From the NCBI RefSeq assembly GCF_937425535.1, contig NZ_OW485601.1, positions 6,121,501-6,185,500 of the forward strand: a stretch of 64,000 bases of DNA. The letters are read 5' to 3'. This document shows, piece by piece, positions 1-8,034 of the stretch (within the stretch, counting starts at the first letter, position 1; the number at the start of each line of letters is the position of its first letter). Both the position numbers and the translations under genes were made by a program. The notes under the pieces were generated by a model. It did not search any database, was not told where the DNA came from, and saw only the letters and a list, made by a program, of their open reading frames with translations. Origin of the DNA: Rhodovastum atsumiense. GTDB lineage: Bacteria; Pseudomonadota; Alphaproteobacteria; Acetobacterales; Acetobacteraceae.

Positions 1-313
1 GGGTGCGGTAGGTGTCTTCCGAGAAATCCTCGTGGCCGGGCGTGTCCAGCAGGTTGAACACGCAACCCGCGTGCTCGAAGGTCATCACCGAGGTCACCAC
101 GGAGATCCCGCGGTCGCGCTCGATCGCCATCCAGTCGGAGCGCGTCTTGCGCTGCTCGCGCTTGGCGCGAACATTGCCGGCGAGCTGGATCGCCCCGCCG
201 GTGCGCAGCAGGCGCTCGGTCAGCGTGGTCTTGCCGGCATCGGGGTGCGAGATGATCGCAAACGTGCGGCGGCGGGAAATCTCGGAGATGGAGTCGCTCA
301 TGAGGGCGGACAT
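1..313 (-). CDS. prfC: Peptide chain release factor 3, N-terminal part (runs off left edge)
   Basis: RF3 is the translational GTPase that recycles RF1/RF2 after termination. The reverse-strand reading gives about 104 residues. They include the P-loop SHPDAGKTT (G1), a switch region with [13 protein letters not shown], and the G3 motif DTPGHEDF. The spacing and the flanking words [16 protein letters not shown] and [10 protein letters not shown] are characteristic of RF3 rather than LepA, TypA or EF-G. Two in-frame ATGs, at 313 and 301, could start it. Neither has a strong Shine-Dalgarno, and I give the longer form. The rest of the gene lies outside the window, so integrity downstream cannot be judged. 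Confidence 0.93.
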   Translation of the reverse strand, partial: MSALMSDSISEISRRRTFAIISHPDAGKTTLTERLLRTGGAIQLAGNVRAKREQRKTRSDWMAIERDRGISVVTSVMTFEHAGCVFNLLDTPGHEDFSEDTYRT

Positions 314-349
314 ATAGCGACCCAGGGCGCCCCCGTCAGGTCGCCCGCA

Positions 350-1117
350 TCAGGTCGGATGCGAGAAATCCGGCGGACGCTTCTCGAAGAAGGCGGCCAC
401 CGCCTCCCGGATCTCGGCCGAGCGCAGCCGGGCGGCGAACAGCGCCGCCTCCTCCTCCAGCCGCGCCGCCGGGGTGGCACTGTCCGATTTCAGCAGCGCC
501 TTGGTCGCCCGCACCGCCTCCGGCGCCCGCGCCGCCAGCGCGACGGTCAGCGCCCGCGCGGCCGGCAGCAGCTCGGCCACCGGTACCACCCGGTTGACCA
601 GCCCCATGGCCTGGGCGGCGGCGGCGTCGAAAGGCTCGCCCAGCAACAGCAGCTCGGCGGCCCGGTGATAGCCGGCCAGCCGCGGCAGCAGCAGCGAGCT
701 CGCCGCCTCCGGCACCAGGCCGAGCTTGACGAAAGGCAACTGGAACCGGGCATTGGCCGCGGCGACCACCAGGTCGCAATGCAGCAGCAGCGTGGTGCCG
801 ATGCCGACCGCCGGCCCCTCCACCGCCGCGACCAGCACCTTGGCGGCGCCGGCCACGGCGCGCAGGAACCGGAACGCCGGCCAGTCCGCGCCATCCGCCG
901 GCGGTTCCTGCAGGAAATCCTTGAGGTCGTTGCCGGCGGTGAACACCCCGCCATTGCCCCGGAACAGCACCACCCGCACCGCCGGATCGGCCTCGGCCGC
1001 CTGCAGCGCATCCGCCAGGGCAGTGTACATCGCAGTGGTGATGGCGTTGCGCTTGTCCGGACGGTCCAGGACGATCTCCAGGACCGCGTCGTGCTGCTCG
1101 ACGGCGATATGGGCCAT
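350..1117 (-). CDS. Enoyl-CoA hydratase/isomerase family protein (crotonase fold)
   Basis: This is a soluble acyl-CoA enzyme of 255 residues, the usual length for the crotonase family. The oxyanion-hole segment [10 protein letters not shown] and the CoA-pocket segment [10 protein letters not shown] are clear. The stretch [20 protein letters not shown] carries a Glu in the context typical of delta3,delta2-enoyl-CoA isomerases, so isomerase is at least as likely as hydratase. I chose the ATG at 1117 because AGCGGAGG precedes it at good spacing. An upstream extension in frame to 1171 has no such site. It lies head-on to nothing and just upstream of prfC on the same strand. The exact substrate cannot be told. 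Confidence 0.9.
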   Translation of the reverse strand: MAHIAVEQHDAVLEIVLDRPDKRNAITTAMYTALADALQAAEADPAVRVVLFRGNGGVFTAGNDLKDFLQEPPADGADWPAFRFLRAVAGAAKVLVAAVEGPAVGIGTTLLLHCDLVVAAANARFQLPFVKLGLVPEAASSLLLPRLAGYHRAAELLLLGEPFDAAAAQAMGLVNRVVPVAELLPAARALTVALAARAPEAVRATKALLKSDSATPAARLEEEAALFAARLRSAEIREAVAAFFEKRPPDFSHPT

Positions 1118-1171
1118 GGCACGCCTCCGCTGCTGGCCCGCCATTCTCGGCCAGCTTGCGGCGCGCGTCAC

Positions 1172-1381
1172 CTATTGCGGCGGCAATTGCGCGGCCAGCC
1201 GCCGCCCCATCAGCCAGCCGATCACCGCGCCGCAGGGCGCCGCCGGCAACAGCAGCAGCCAGCCGACATTGGCGCCGCTGGTGATCAGGACCATGCCGGC
1301 GAACAGCATCAGCCCGCCGATCAGGGCACCGGACACCCCGGCGGAGATGCCGAGCATGAGAATGTCGCCACGGGAGATCAT
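1172..1381 (-). CDS. Small membrane protein, two predicted TM segments
   Basis: The 69-residue product has two long hydrophobic stretches, roughly residues 8-34 and 38-57. It ends in a short polar tail with [10 protein letters not shown], so an inner-membrane hairpin is likely. I do not recognise a family. It sits 54 bp upstream of the crotonase start on the same strand and may be co-transcribed with it. The start ATG has only a weak ribosome-binding site. An ATG at residue 9 is an alternative start but would shorten the first membrane segment. Confidence 0.55.
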   Translation of the reverse strand: MISRGDILMLGISAGVSGALIGGLMLFAGMVLITSGANVGWLLLLPAAPCGAVIGWLMGRRLAAQLPPQ

Positions 1382-1588
1382 GCCCGGCAGGTAACCTGTC
1401 GCGCGGCGTTTGACAAGCCGGGGACCCCCGGCCTATACGCCCCGCCTCCTGCCGGGAAAGAGGACACGCCGTCCGGGCGTGCGCCCGCCCGTGCCCATGC
1501 CATCGGGCGCGGGACTACCGGTGCAACAAGCCGCCACGATCCCGCAAAACGGGGAACGAGCGGCGCCGCGAAGAAAGGGCCGCGCGCA

Positions 1589-2206
1589 ATGACCAAGCGC
1601 GTCGAGAGTAAGTACAAGATTAACCGCCGCCTCGGCGTCAACCTGTGGGGCCGGCCCAAGTCCCCGCTCGCCAAGCGCGATTACGGCCCCGGCCAGCACG
1701 GCCAGCGCCGCAAGGGCAAGCCCACCGACTTCGGCGTCCAGCTGATGGCCAAGCAGAAGCTGAAGGGCTACTACGGCAATATCGGCGAGAAGCAGTTCCG
1801 GAAGTACTATTTCGAGGCGGTCCGCCGCAAGGGCGACACCTCGGAGAACCTGATCGACCTGCTGGAGCGCCGGCTCGACGCCGTGGTCTACCGGATGAAG
1901 TTCGCCATCACCCCGTTCGCGGCCCGGCAGTTCGTCAACCATGGCCACATCCTGGTCAATGGCCGTCGGCTGAACATCCCGAGCTACAGCGTTCGCGACA
2001 ACGACGTGATCGAGGTCCGCGAGAAGTCCAAGCAGCTCGCCGTGGTGCTCGACGCCGCCCAGAGCTCCGAACGCGACGTGCCGGAATATATCGAGGTCGA
2101 CCACCGCGCCATGAAGGGGCGGTTCGTGCGCTCGCCGAAGCTTTCCGACGTGCCGTACCCGGTGCAGATGGAACCGAACCTCGTGGTCGAGTTCTACTCG
2201 CGCTGA
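1589..2206 (+). CDS. rpsD: 30S ribosomal protein S4
   Basis: This is the primary 16S rRNA-binding protein that nucleates 30S assembly. The 205-residue product begins [16 protein letters not shown] and contains the GPGQHG loop. It also has the S4 RNA-binding domain around residues 95-155, with [13 protein letters not shown] and [15 protein letters not shown]. It ends with the family-typical VEFYSR. It has no zinc-binding cysteine cluster, as expected for the alphaproteobacterial form. The ATG is preceded by AAGAAAGGG. A longer open frame runs upstream without a stop, but those residues are only high-GC read-through. It stands alone rather than in the alpha operon, as is common in alphaproteobacteria. 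Confidence 0.98.
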   Translation: MTKRVESKYKINRRLGVNLWGRPKSPLAKRDYGPGQHGQRRKGKPTDFGVQLMAKQKLKGYYGNIGEKQFRKYYFEAVRRKGDTSENLIDLLERRLDAVVYRMKFAITPFAARQFVNHGHILVNGRRLNIPSYSVRDNDVIEVREKSKQLAVVLDAAQSSERDVPEYIEVDHRAMKGRFVRSPKLSDVPYPVQMEPNLVVEFYSR

Positions 2207-2212
2207 CCTGTT

Positions 2213-2285
2213 CCGGGGCGCTGCCCCGGACCCTGCCAGGAGGCTTTGCCTCCTGGACCTCCACCAAGGGCCGCAAGGCCCTTGG
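2213..2285. repeat. Triple-hairpin GC repeat element, copy A
   Basis: Three perfect stem-loops lie head to tail: CCGGGGC/GCCCCGG (2213-2229), CCAGGAGGC/GCCTCCTGG (2236-2256) and CCAAGGGCC/GGCCCTTGG (2264-2285). The loops are 3-4 bases and the spacers contain GGACC. It fills the convergent gap between rpsD and the next gene. Related elements occur near 18113, 33366, 49252 and 52919, so this is a dispersed family that probably acts as a transcription terminator or RNA stabiliser. Confidence 0.85.
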
Positions 2286-2294
2286 ATCCCTCTT

Positions 2295-2771
2295 TCAGCG
2301 CGTCGTGGTCCGACCGGTCAGCCGGCCAGCCGGGTCATAGGTTTGCGTTGTGTCCCCACGGCGCACGCTGCGGCCGATCGAACGACCTGACGAATCATAG
2401 TAGCGCGTGGTGTCCCCTTGCTGGACGGCCCGCCCCGTCAGACGACCCGAGGAATCATAGAACCGGGTCGTATCCCCGCCAGTCTGGGCCCGTCCCTGCA
2501 AACGACCTGCCGAATCATAGAACCGGCTTGTATCGTTGTTCTCGACTGACCGTCCCGTGTTGCGCCCCGATGAGTCGTAGTAACGGGTGGTGCCGTCCTG
2601 TTCGACGGACCGCCCGGTGTTGCGCCCCGACGAGTCATAGTAACGGGTGGTGCCGTCCTGTTCGACGGACCGTCCGGTCAGTTGGCCGGAGGGATCGCGA
2701 TAGCCGGGGGGGACCTGCGCGATCGCTGCCGATGGCAGCAGGATCAGGGCAACAAGGAAGGTCAGCTTCAT
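2295..2771 (-). CDS. Secreted protein made of seven ~20-residue YDSSGR repeats
   Basis: This 158-residue protein has a signal peptide (MKLTFLVALILLPSAAIAQ, cleavage probably after AIA). The rest is tandem units of the form TTRYYDSSGRxxGRSVxxGD. The pattern recalls the YD repeats of Rhs-type proteins, but the unit is fixed at 20 residues and there is no enzymatic domain, so the function is unknown. A small repetitive beta structure in the periplasm or outside the cell is plausible. The gene begins 6 bp after the stop of the upstream nucleoside transporter on the same strand, so the two are probably one transcript. The start lacks a good Shine-Dalgarno, which suggests translational coupling. 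Confidence 0.75.
   Translation of the reverse strand: MKLTFLVALILLPSAAIAQVPPGYRDPSGQLTGRSVEQDGTTRYYDSSGRNTGRSVEQDGTTRYYDSSGRNTGRSVENNDTSRFYDSAGRLQGRAQTGGDTTRFYDSSGRLTGRAVQQGDTTRYYDSSGRSIGRSVRRGDTTQTYDPAGRLTGRTTTR
2299..2703 (-). repeat. 60-bp tandem repeats inside the YDSSGR protein gene
   Basis: The period is exactly 60 bp; the reverse-strand codons for YYDSS recur at 2340, 2400, 2460, 2520, 2580 and 2640. The last unit is 3 bp longer. The first 37 bases of the units at 2581 and 2641 differ at one position, which indicates a recent duplication, while the other units have diverged at silent and replacement sites. Confidence 0.85.
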
Positions 2772-2777
2772 CGCGGG

Positions 2778-4031
2778 TCAACCGGCCAGCAATCCCGCCA
2801 GCGCGCCGCTGGTGCATGTGGCGATCGTGCCGGAGACCAGCGATCGCAGCCCCAGCCGCACCACCTCCTCGCGCCGCTCCGGCACCATTGCCGAAATGCC
2901 GCCCACCATGATCCCGACACTCCCGAAATTGGCAAAGCCACACATCGCATAAGTCAGGATCAGCCGTGATTGCGGCGACAATGCATCCGGCGGCAGGCCT
3001 GCCAGACCCAGATACGCCACGAATTCGTTCAGCACCGTCTTGGTCGCCATGAGCTGCGCGGCGACACCACTTTCCGCCCACGGTATGCCGATCAGCCAGA
3101 CCACCGGACGGAACGGCAGCGCCAGGATGCGCTGCAACGTCACCGGGGCGCCGTCGATCGCCGGCAACAGGCCAAGCACCATGTTGGCCAGCGTCACCAG
3201 CGCCACCGTCACCAGCAGCACCGCCAGGATCGACACCAGGATCGGAATGCCCGCGGCGATGCCCTTCAGGATGGCATCGAGCGAATCATGCGGCGGATCG
3301 GGCAGCACCAGCTCGGCCCGGTCCTCGCGCCCGGCATCGAAGGGAATCATCAGCGCCGCCACCGCGATCGCCGCCGGCGTGCTGATGATCGCGGCGGAGA
3401 TCACGTTGCCCAGCGCATTCGGGATCACCGCCCCCAGCACCGTGCCGTAGATGATCATCACCGTGCCGGCGATCCCGGCCATGCCGCAGGTCATCAGCGC
3501 GAACAACTCGCCCCGCGCCATGCGCGCCAGCCACGGGCGCACCAGCAGCGGCGCCTCCACCATGCCGACGAAGACATGCACCGCCGCCCCCAGCGCCAGC
3601 GCCCCGCCGACGCCCAGCGTGCGCCGCAGCAGCCAGGCGAAGCCCCGCATCACCGCCTGCAGCACCCCCCAATGGAACAACAGCGTCGCCAGCGCGCTGA
3701 TCGTCAGCACCAGCGGCAGCGCTTGGAAGGCCAGGATGAAGGCGCCCCCGGGCTGCGCCTCGGCGAAGGGCAGCGGCGGGCCGGCGAGATAGCCGAACAC
3801 GAAGCGGGTGCCGGCATTGGTGGCCCGGTTCAGCGCCTCGGCGGCATCGTTGACCGCCAGCATCGCCTGCTGCACCGGAGGCAGGAACAGCAGCAGCACG
3901 GCCAGCGCCACCTGCAGCGCCAGCCCGCCGAGCACCGGACGCAGCCGGACATCGCGGCGGTTCTCGCTCAGGATCCAGGCCAGCAGCAACAACGCGCCGA
4001 TGCCGAGCACCGGCCGCAGCGTCTCCATCAT
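2778..4031 (-). CDS. Concentrative nucleoside transporter, NupC/CNT family
   Basis: This inner-membrane symporter takes up nucleosides using an ion gradient. The 417-residue length is normal for CNT proteins. Family landmarks are the N-terminal LRPVLGGLALQ, the gate region GMVEAPLLVRPWL followed by LMTCGMAGIAGTV, and the C-terminal TKTVLNEFVAYL and TYAMCGFANFGSVGI. The last three are hallmark CNT motifs. Two adjacent ATGs at 4031 and 4028 can start it. The reading frame is open far upstream, but the sequence there has no membrane or CNT character. It is followed 6 bp later by the secreted repeat protein. Ion and nucleoside selectivity cannot be deduced from the sequence alone. Confidence 0.93.
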   Translation of the reverse strand: MMETLRPVLGIGALLLLAWILSENRRDVRLRPVLGGLALQVALAVLLLFLPPVQQAMLAVNDAAEALNRATNAGTRFVFGYLAGPPLPFAEAQPGGAFILAFQALPLVLTISALATLLFHWGVLQAVMRGFAWLLRRTLGVGGALALGAAVHVFVGMVEAPLLVRPWLARMARGELFALMTCGMAGIAGTVMIIYGTVLGAVIPNALGNVISAAIISTPAAIAVAALMIPFDAGREDRAELVLPDPPHDSLDAILKGIAAGIPILVSILAVLLVTVALVTLANMVLGLLPAIDGAPVTLQRILALPFRPVVWLIGIPWAESGVAAQLMATKTVLNEFVAYLGLAGLPPDALSPQSRLILTYAMCGFANFGSVGIMVGGISAMVPERREEVVRLGLRSLVSGTIATCTSGALAGLLAG

Positions 4032-4226
4032 GCCCCCGGCCACCGGAAGCCTCGTGTTGCAGGAAAGAGGATCATGCGGCGGCCTCGCCTCGTCCGGTGG
4101 ATGACAATGACGGGGCGGTTTATTGCGACCCGGAACGGTCCATGTCCAGATTTTGCGGCGCGCCGGCGCATTTTGTCGCGATGTGGCACGTTGGCGGCGC
4201 AGGCAACCGCGGAAAGGACCGGTCGC

Positions 4227-5099
4227 ATGGACACGCCACGCCGCATCGGCACCACCACCGACATCCTCGGGGAAGGCCCCGTCTGGTGCCCCCGGGCACA
4301 GGCTTTGTGGTGGGTGGACATCAAGGGACCGGCGGTCCGGCGCTGGGATGCCGCCCGCGACACCACGCAAAGCTGGTCCCTGCCCGAAGCGGTCGGCGCG
4401 CTGGCCCTGCGGGGGGACGGGGACGGGCTGCTGCTGGCGCTGGCGCGCGGGCTTGCGTTCTTCGATCCGGCCACCGGCGCCCTCTCCCCCGCCGCCGAGC
4501 CGCATGGCGGCGATGCCGACCTGCGCTTCAACGACGGCAAATGCGACCGGCAGGGGCGGTTCTGGGCCGGCACCATGGGGGAAACCCGCCGCACGCCGCG
4601 CGGCCGGCTGTTCCGCCTGCAGCCGCAGACCGGCGCGCAGCCGGTGCTGGAGGGGCTGACCATCCCGAACGGTCCCTGCTGGTCCCCGGACGGGCGTATC
4701 TTCTACCTGGCCGACAGCCCGACCCGCACCATCCAGGCCTTTCCCTACGATCCCGCGACTGGCGAGATCGGCCCGGCAGCCTGCTTCGCCAGGATCGAGC
4801 CGCCCGGCGTACCGGACGGCGCGACCGTGGACGCCGGGGGCTATCTCTGGTCCGCCGAGCATGGCGGCGGCCGCATCACCCGCTACGCCCCGGACGGACG
4901 CGTTGACCGGCGGCTGGAGCTGCCGGTGAGCCAGCCGACCAGTTGCGCCTTCGGCGGCCCGGACCTCGCCACCCTGTTCATCACCTCGGCCCGCGAGGGT
5001 CTGGACGCCGCCGCCCTGGCCGCCCAGCCTTTGGCCGGCGCGGTGCTGGCCGTCGCGACGGGGGTGCGCGGCCTGGCGGAACCGCGCTACGCGGGGTGA
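4227..5099 (+). CDS. SMP-30/gluconolactonase family protein
   Basis: This is a six-bladed beta-propeller metalloenzyme, usually a sugar lactonase. The 290 residues match the family. Expected metal and active-site words are present: LGEGPVWCP near residue 12, FNDGKCDRQGRFWAGTM near residue 100, IPNGPCWSPDGRIFYLADS near residue 150, and PDGATVDAGGYLW near residue 200. The start was chosen at the ATG preceded by GGAAAGGA. The upstream open frame is a shadow of the opposite-strand transporter. It is divergent from that transporter, sharing about 195 bp of intergenic space. The substrate, probably an aldonolactone, is not determined. Confidence 0.92.
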   Translation: MDTPRRIGTTTDILGEGPVWCPRAQALWWVDIKGPAVRRWDAARDTTQSWSLPEAVGALALRGDGDGLLLALARGLAFFDPATGALSPAAEPHGGDADLRFNDGKCDRQGRFWAGTMGETRRTPRGRLFRLQPQTGAQPVLEGLTIPNGPCWSPDGRIFYLADSPTRTIQAFPYDPATGEIGPAACFARIEPPGVPDGATVDAGGYLWSAEHGGGRITRYAPDGRVDRRLELPVSQPTSCAFGGPDLATLFITSAREGLDAAALAAQPLAGAVLAVATGVRGLAEPRYAG

Positions 5100-5190
5100 G
5101 CTCCCCTGTCACATCTCCGTAACACGGCTGTGGTCTCATGCCGGAGCGCACCGCAACCTCACCGGTTCCGGCGCGTTCCGGAAGTGGAAG

Positions 5191-5394
5191 ATGGTGATTC
5201 TGATGACCACAGATCCGCTGCATCTTCATCTCGACCTGACCGATCTCGCCGATGACCAGGATGGTGTCGCCCTGGTCGCGGCCGAGGCCGCGCTGATTTT
5301 CGACTGCGTCCGTGCCGAACTCGGCGCGACCCGCGAAGCGATGGGCGATCTGCTGCATCGCCGCCCTGCCCGGCCGGTCGGGTCCTCCCCCTGA
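5191..5394 (+). CDS. Small hypothetical protein
   Basis: The 67 residues begin MVILMTTDPLHLHLDLTDLADD and include an acidic, helix-prone middle (EAALIFDCVRAELGATREAMGDLLHRR). I recognise no family. A GGAAG lies six bases before the ATG; an in-frame ATG at 5203 is an alternative start. It sits between the lactonase and the VOC protein on the same strand. The frame contains no low-complexity shadow signature, so it is a plausible real gene, but the evidence is limited. Confidence 0.4.
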   Translation: MVILMTTDPLHLHLDLTDLADDQDGVALVAAEAALIFDCVRAELGATREAMGDLLHRRPARPVGSSP

Positions 5395-5428
5395 TCGGCC
5401 CCTGATCCGGCCCATGACGGAAAGCTGC

Positions 5429-5869
5429 ATGACCCCTGGCCCGCCCCCTGTCGCCCGCATTCTCGAGACGGCGCTGTACGTGGCCGACCTTGCACGGTCA
5501 GAAGCGTTCTACGGACAGGTGTTCGGCTTCCGGACCATGACGGGCGACGATCGCATGCGTGCCCTCTCGGTGCCCGGGCGAGGCGTGCTGCTGCTGTTCC
5601 AGCGCGGTGGCTCGGTAGAGCCCGGGACCACGCCCTTCGGCGAGATTCCCGCGCATGACGGGCATGGCGCCCTGCACCTGGCCTTCGCCATTCCGGCGGG
5701 CAGCCTGGAGTCCTGGCTCGCGCATCTCGCCGCCATGGATATTCTCATCGAAAGCCGGCTGGATTGGCCGCAGGGGGCAACCAGCGTGTATTTCCGTGAT
5801 CCCGACGAACATTCCCTGGAGATCGTCACCCCGGGACTGTGGCCGAACGACCAGGATCGCCCGGGCTGA
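5429..5869 (+). CDS. VOC-family (glyoxalase/dioxygenase fold) protein
   Basis: The single vicinal-oxygen-chelate domain of about 146 residues has a first beta strand with RILETALYVADLARSEAFY and QVFGF. Metal-ligand candidates are His in HLAFAI and Glu in SLEIVTP, with YFRDPDEHS between them. This layout is typical of glyoxalase-like or fosfomycin-resistance-like proteins, and the substrate cannot be named. I favour the ATG at 5429, which has GGAAAG just upstream; an in-frame ATG at 5414 is the alternative. It runs in the same direction as the preceding small ORF. Confidence 0.85.
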   Translation: MTPGPPPVARILETALYVADLARSEAFYGQVFGFRTMTGDDRMRALSVPGRGVLLLFQRGGSVEPGTTPFGEIPAHDGHGALHLAFAIPAGSLESWLAHLAAMDILIESRLDWPQGATSVYFRDPDEHSLEIVTPGLWPNDQDRPG

Positions 5870-6219
5870 TCCGGGCAGGCGCCGCGATGCGCCATCGGGC
5901 ACGGGAAGTTGGTGGCGCGCCAACGGGCCGTGACCACCGCGCCCGGGCGCCAACCTGCCGCCGCGGCGGCATGAGATCGCACGCGAAGCGGCCGGGGAAG
6001 TCCGGCGCCGGACAATGATTCACCGTCGGCAACCATTGAGGCCCCGTAACGCTGACACGATTGCGGCCGGTCAAGCCCGCCCCCCTGCCGCGTTCCACGG
6101 CGCCGACCGGTGCCGGGCTTGTGACTTTCGCCTCACGTTCCCCAGGCTCTAGCGCTGCGTCGGTGCTCGCTGGCCTGGAGTCCGGCGGGTATCATCCGTC
6201 TTTTGCGCAGAGGGAGGGT
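5870..6219. other. 350-bp non-coding stretch
   Basis: I see no convincing gene here. Open frames on both strands are arginine- and proline-rich shadows of high GC. The last 10 bases hold a strong AGGGAGGG ribosome-binding site for the short ORF that follows, so the promoter for the hydrolase unit presumably lies here. No clear -35/-10 pair could be assigned by eye. Confidence 0.5.
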
Positions 6220-6300
6220 ATGGCGCGAACCGAGCTGCAGCATCCGACCGCCCGGCGTGAGCGCCGGTTTCCGTGCCGCGACGGCATGAGCGCGGCATGA
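6220..6300 (+). CDS. Putative 26-residue leader peptide coupled to the hydrolase gene
   Basis: An ATG directly follows AGGGAGGG, one of the strongest ribosome-binding sites in the region. It opens a 26-codon frame (MARTELQHPTARRERR and ten more residues) whose TGA overlaps the ATG of the downstream hydrolase as ATGA. The hydrolase itself has no Shine-Dalgarno. The simplest reading is a translated leader that delivers ribosomes to the hydrolase start. It could instead be a miscalled hydrolase initiation region, because the frame differs and a frameshift is not needed for either. Confidence 0.45.
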   Translation: MARTELQHPTARRERRFPCRDGMSAA

Positions 6301-7943
6301 TCCCGGTCGCATTCCATGGCCATGCCGGCTGGCTGCACGGGCCGGTCGGCAAACGCGGGGTGGTGATCTGCTCGCCCTGGGGCGAGGAGGCGTTGTGCAC
6401 CCATCGGGCCTTGCGCGCGCTGGCGATCCATCTCGCCGCGCGCGGCTTTGCCGTGCTGCGCTTCGATCACCGCGGCACCGGCGATTCGCTCGGCGAGGAC
6501 GGCACGTTGCCGGGCTGGGTGGACGGCATCGTCGGCGCGGCATCCTTCCTGCGCGCCCAGGCGGGGGTGCGGCACGTCGCCGTGCTCGGGCTGCGGCTCG
6601 GGGCCATGCTTGCCGCCGCCGCCGCCCCGCGTTGCGCCGCCGATGAAGTGGTGCTGCTCGCCCCACCGGGCTCCGGCCCGTCCTTCCTGCGCGAGACCCG
6701 CGCCACCGCGCTGCTGTCGGAGGAAGCGGAGCAGGACCCTGACGGCACGCTGCGCCATGCCGGCTTCGCCCTGACCCCCGCCCTGCAGCGCGAGCTCACC
6801 GCCGTCGATCCCTTCCCCGCGGTCGGGGCGCGGCGGGTGCTGGTGCTCGACCGCGACCCGCAGGGCGCCACTGCGCGAACGGTGCGCGCCCGGCTGCGCA
6901 AAGGCGGCGCCGAGATCACCTCCCTGCCCTTCGATGAATTGCCTGACCTGCTGCAGGACGCCCGGCTCGCCCGCACCCCCGATGTCGCCTGGGAAACGGT
7001 GGCGGACTGGTTGACCCCGGCGGAACCCTCGGCCGACTGGCCGTCGCCGCCGCCGGCCATCCTGGCCAGCGACGGCTTCAGCGAAACCGGATTGCTGCTG
7101 CAGGGCGGGACCATGCCGGCGCTCGCGGCGGTGCTGTGCGAGCCGGCCGAACCGGTCCCGGCCACCCCGCTCGCCGTGTTCCTCAATGCCGGATCGGTGC
7201 GCCGGATCGGGCCGGGCCGGTTCGCCGTCACCGCTGCCCGCGCCCTGGCAGCAGCGGGCATCACCTCGCTGCGGCTGGATGCGCCGGGCACCGGCGATTC
7301 CGACGATGCCATCCCGGACGCCACCGCGCCCGAAGGCGATACCTGGATCGCCGAGCTGCTGGCCACGCTCGGCCTGCTGCAGACACCGGAGCGCGACCGG
7401 CTCGCTTTGGTCGGCATCGGCGCGGGCGCGGAGATGGCCTGGCAGGCCACGCTCGCCGATCCGCGCGTGATCTCCCAGGTCCTGGTCAATCCCGAACGGC
7501 TGGACTGGCCGGAAACGACGGTGCCGGAAGCGGCCGTGGGGGAATCACCGCTGCGGCGGCTGCTGCGCGCGCTGCGGGAGGGCTGGGCGAAGCTGGGGGC
7601 GAATGCGCGCCCCGATCATGGCCGCGTGCAGGAAGCGTTGCGGCTGCTGCAGGCGCGCGGCGTGCGCACCATGCTGGTTTATGCGCCCGGCAGCCCGGCC
7701 TATGCCGCCTTCATCCGGCAGTTCGGGCCGAACGGCCATCTGCTGCATCGCCGCTCCGGCGCGCTGTGGACGGTGCTGGAGGGCGGGGACCGCGCGCTCA
7801 CCCGCCCCGCCGCCCGGGCCCGCCTGCTGGCGCTGCTGCGGGCAGCCCTCGCGCCGCCCACCCTGCCCATGCCGCGTGGCGTCCGCGGCCCCGCCCCCTT
7901 CCAGGCCGCCACCGCGCCGAAGGAAAGTGCCCGCAATCACTGA
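6297..7943 (+). CDS. Duplicated alpha/beta-hydrolase-fold protein lacking both nucleophiles
   Basis: The 548-residue protein contains two alpha/beta-hydrolase halves, about residues 1-235 and 265-500. Each has the strand-turn motif before the elbow (FDHRGTGDS and LDAPGTGDS). The nucleophile elbows read G98-L-R-L-G102 and G373-I-G-A-G377. The catalytic Ser/Cys is therefore replaced by Arg100 in the first half and Gly375 in the second. It resembles the hydrolases associated with exosortase or exopolysaccharide loci. Neighbours are an acyltransferase and a GT2 glycosyltransferase. A non-catalytic binding or scaffolding role is inferred. The start has no ribosome-binding site and overlaps the leader ORF. 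A GTG at 6273 is the alternative start. Confidence 0.8.
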   Translation: MIPVAFHGHAGWLHGPVGKRGVVICSPWGEEALCTHRALRALAIHLAARGFAVLRFDHRGTGDSLGEDGTLPGWVDGIVGAASFLRAQAGVRHVAVLGLRLGAMLAAAAAPRCAADEVVLLAPPGSGPSFLRETRATALLSEEAEQDPDGTLRHAGFALTPALQRELTAVDPFPAVGARRVLVLDRDPQGATARTVRARLRKGGAEITSLPFDELPDLLQDARLARTPDVAWETVADWLTPAEPSADWPSPPPAILASDGFSETGLLLQGGTMPALAAVLCEPAEPVPATPLAVFLNAGSVRRIGPGRFAVTAARALAAAGITSLRLDAPGTGDSDDAIPDATAPEGDTWIAELLATLGLLQTPERDRLALVGIGAGAEMAWQATLADPRVISQVLVNPERLDWPETTVPEAAVGESPLRRLLRALREGWAKLGANARPDHGRVQEALRLLQARGVRTMLVYAPGSPAYAAFIRQFGPNGHLLHRRSGALWTVLEGGDRALTRPAARARLLALLRAALAPPTLPMPRGVRGPAPFQAATAPKESARNH

Positions 7944-8034
7944 TCCTGGACGCGGCGGCGCCGCTGGTCGGAACACGGAACAACAGCCTGGAAACCCGGC
8001 TGAGGAGGGATCCCCCTGTCACGGCCCCTGTACG

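Noticed and set aside
28-1590. Long plus-strand ORF running into rpsD from the left edge
   Set aside because: It has no domain content before the S4 sequence, overlaps prfC and the crotonase on the other strand, and is open only because of GC bias.
6061-6300. 79-residue ORF upstream of the hydrolase as a full gene
   Set aside because: Only the last 26 codons have a ribosome-binding site; the upstream part is high-GC read-through.
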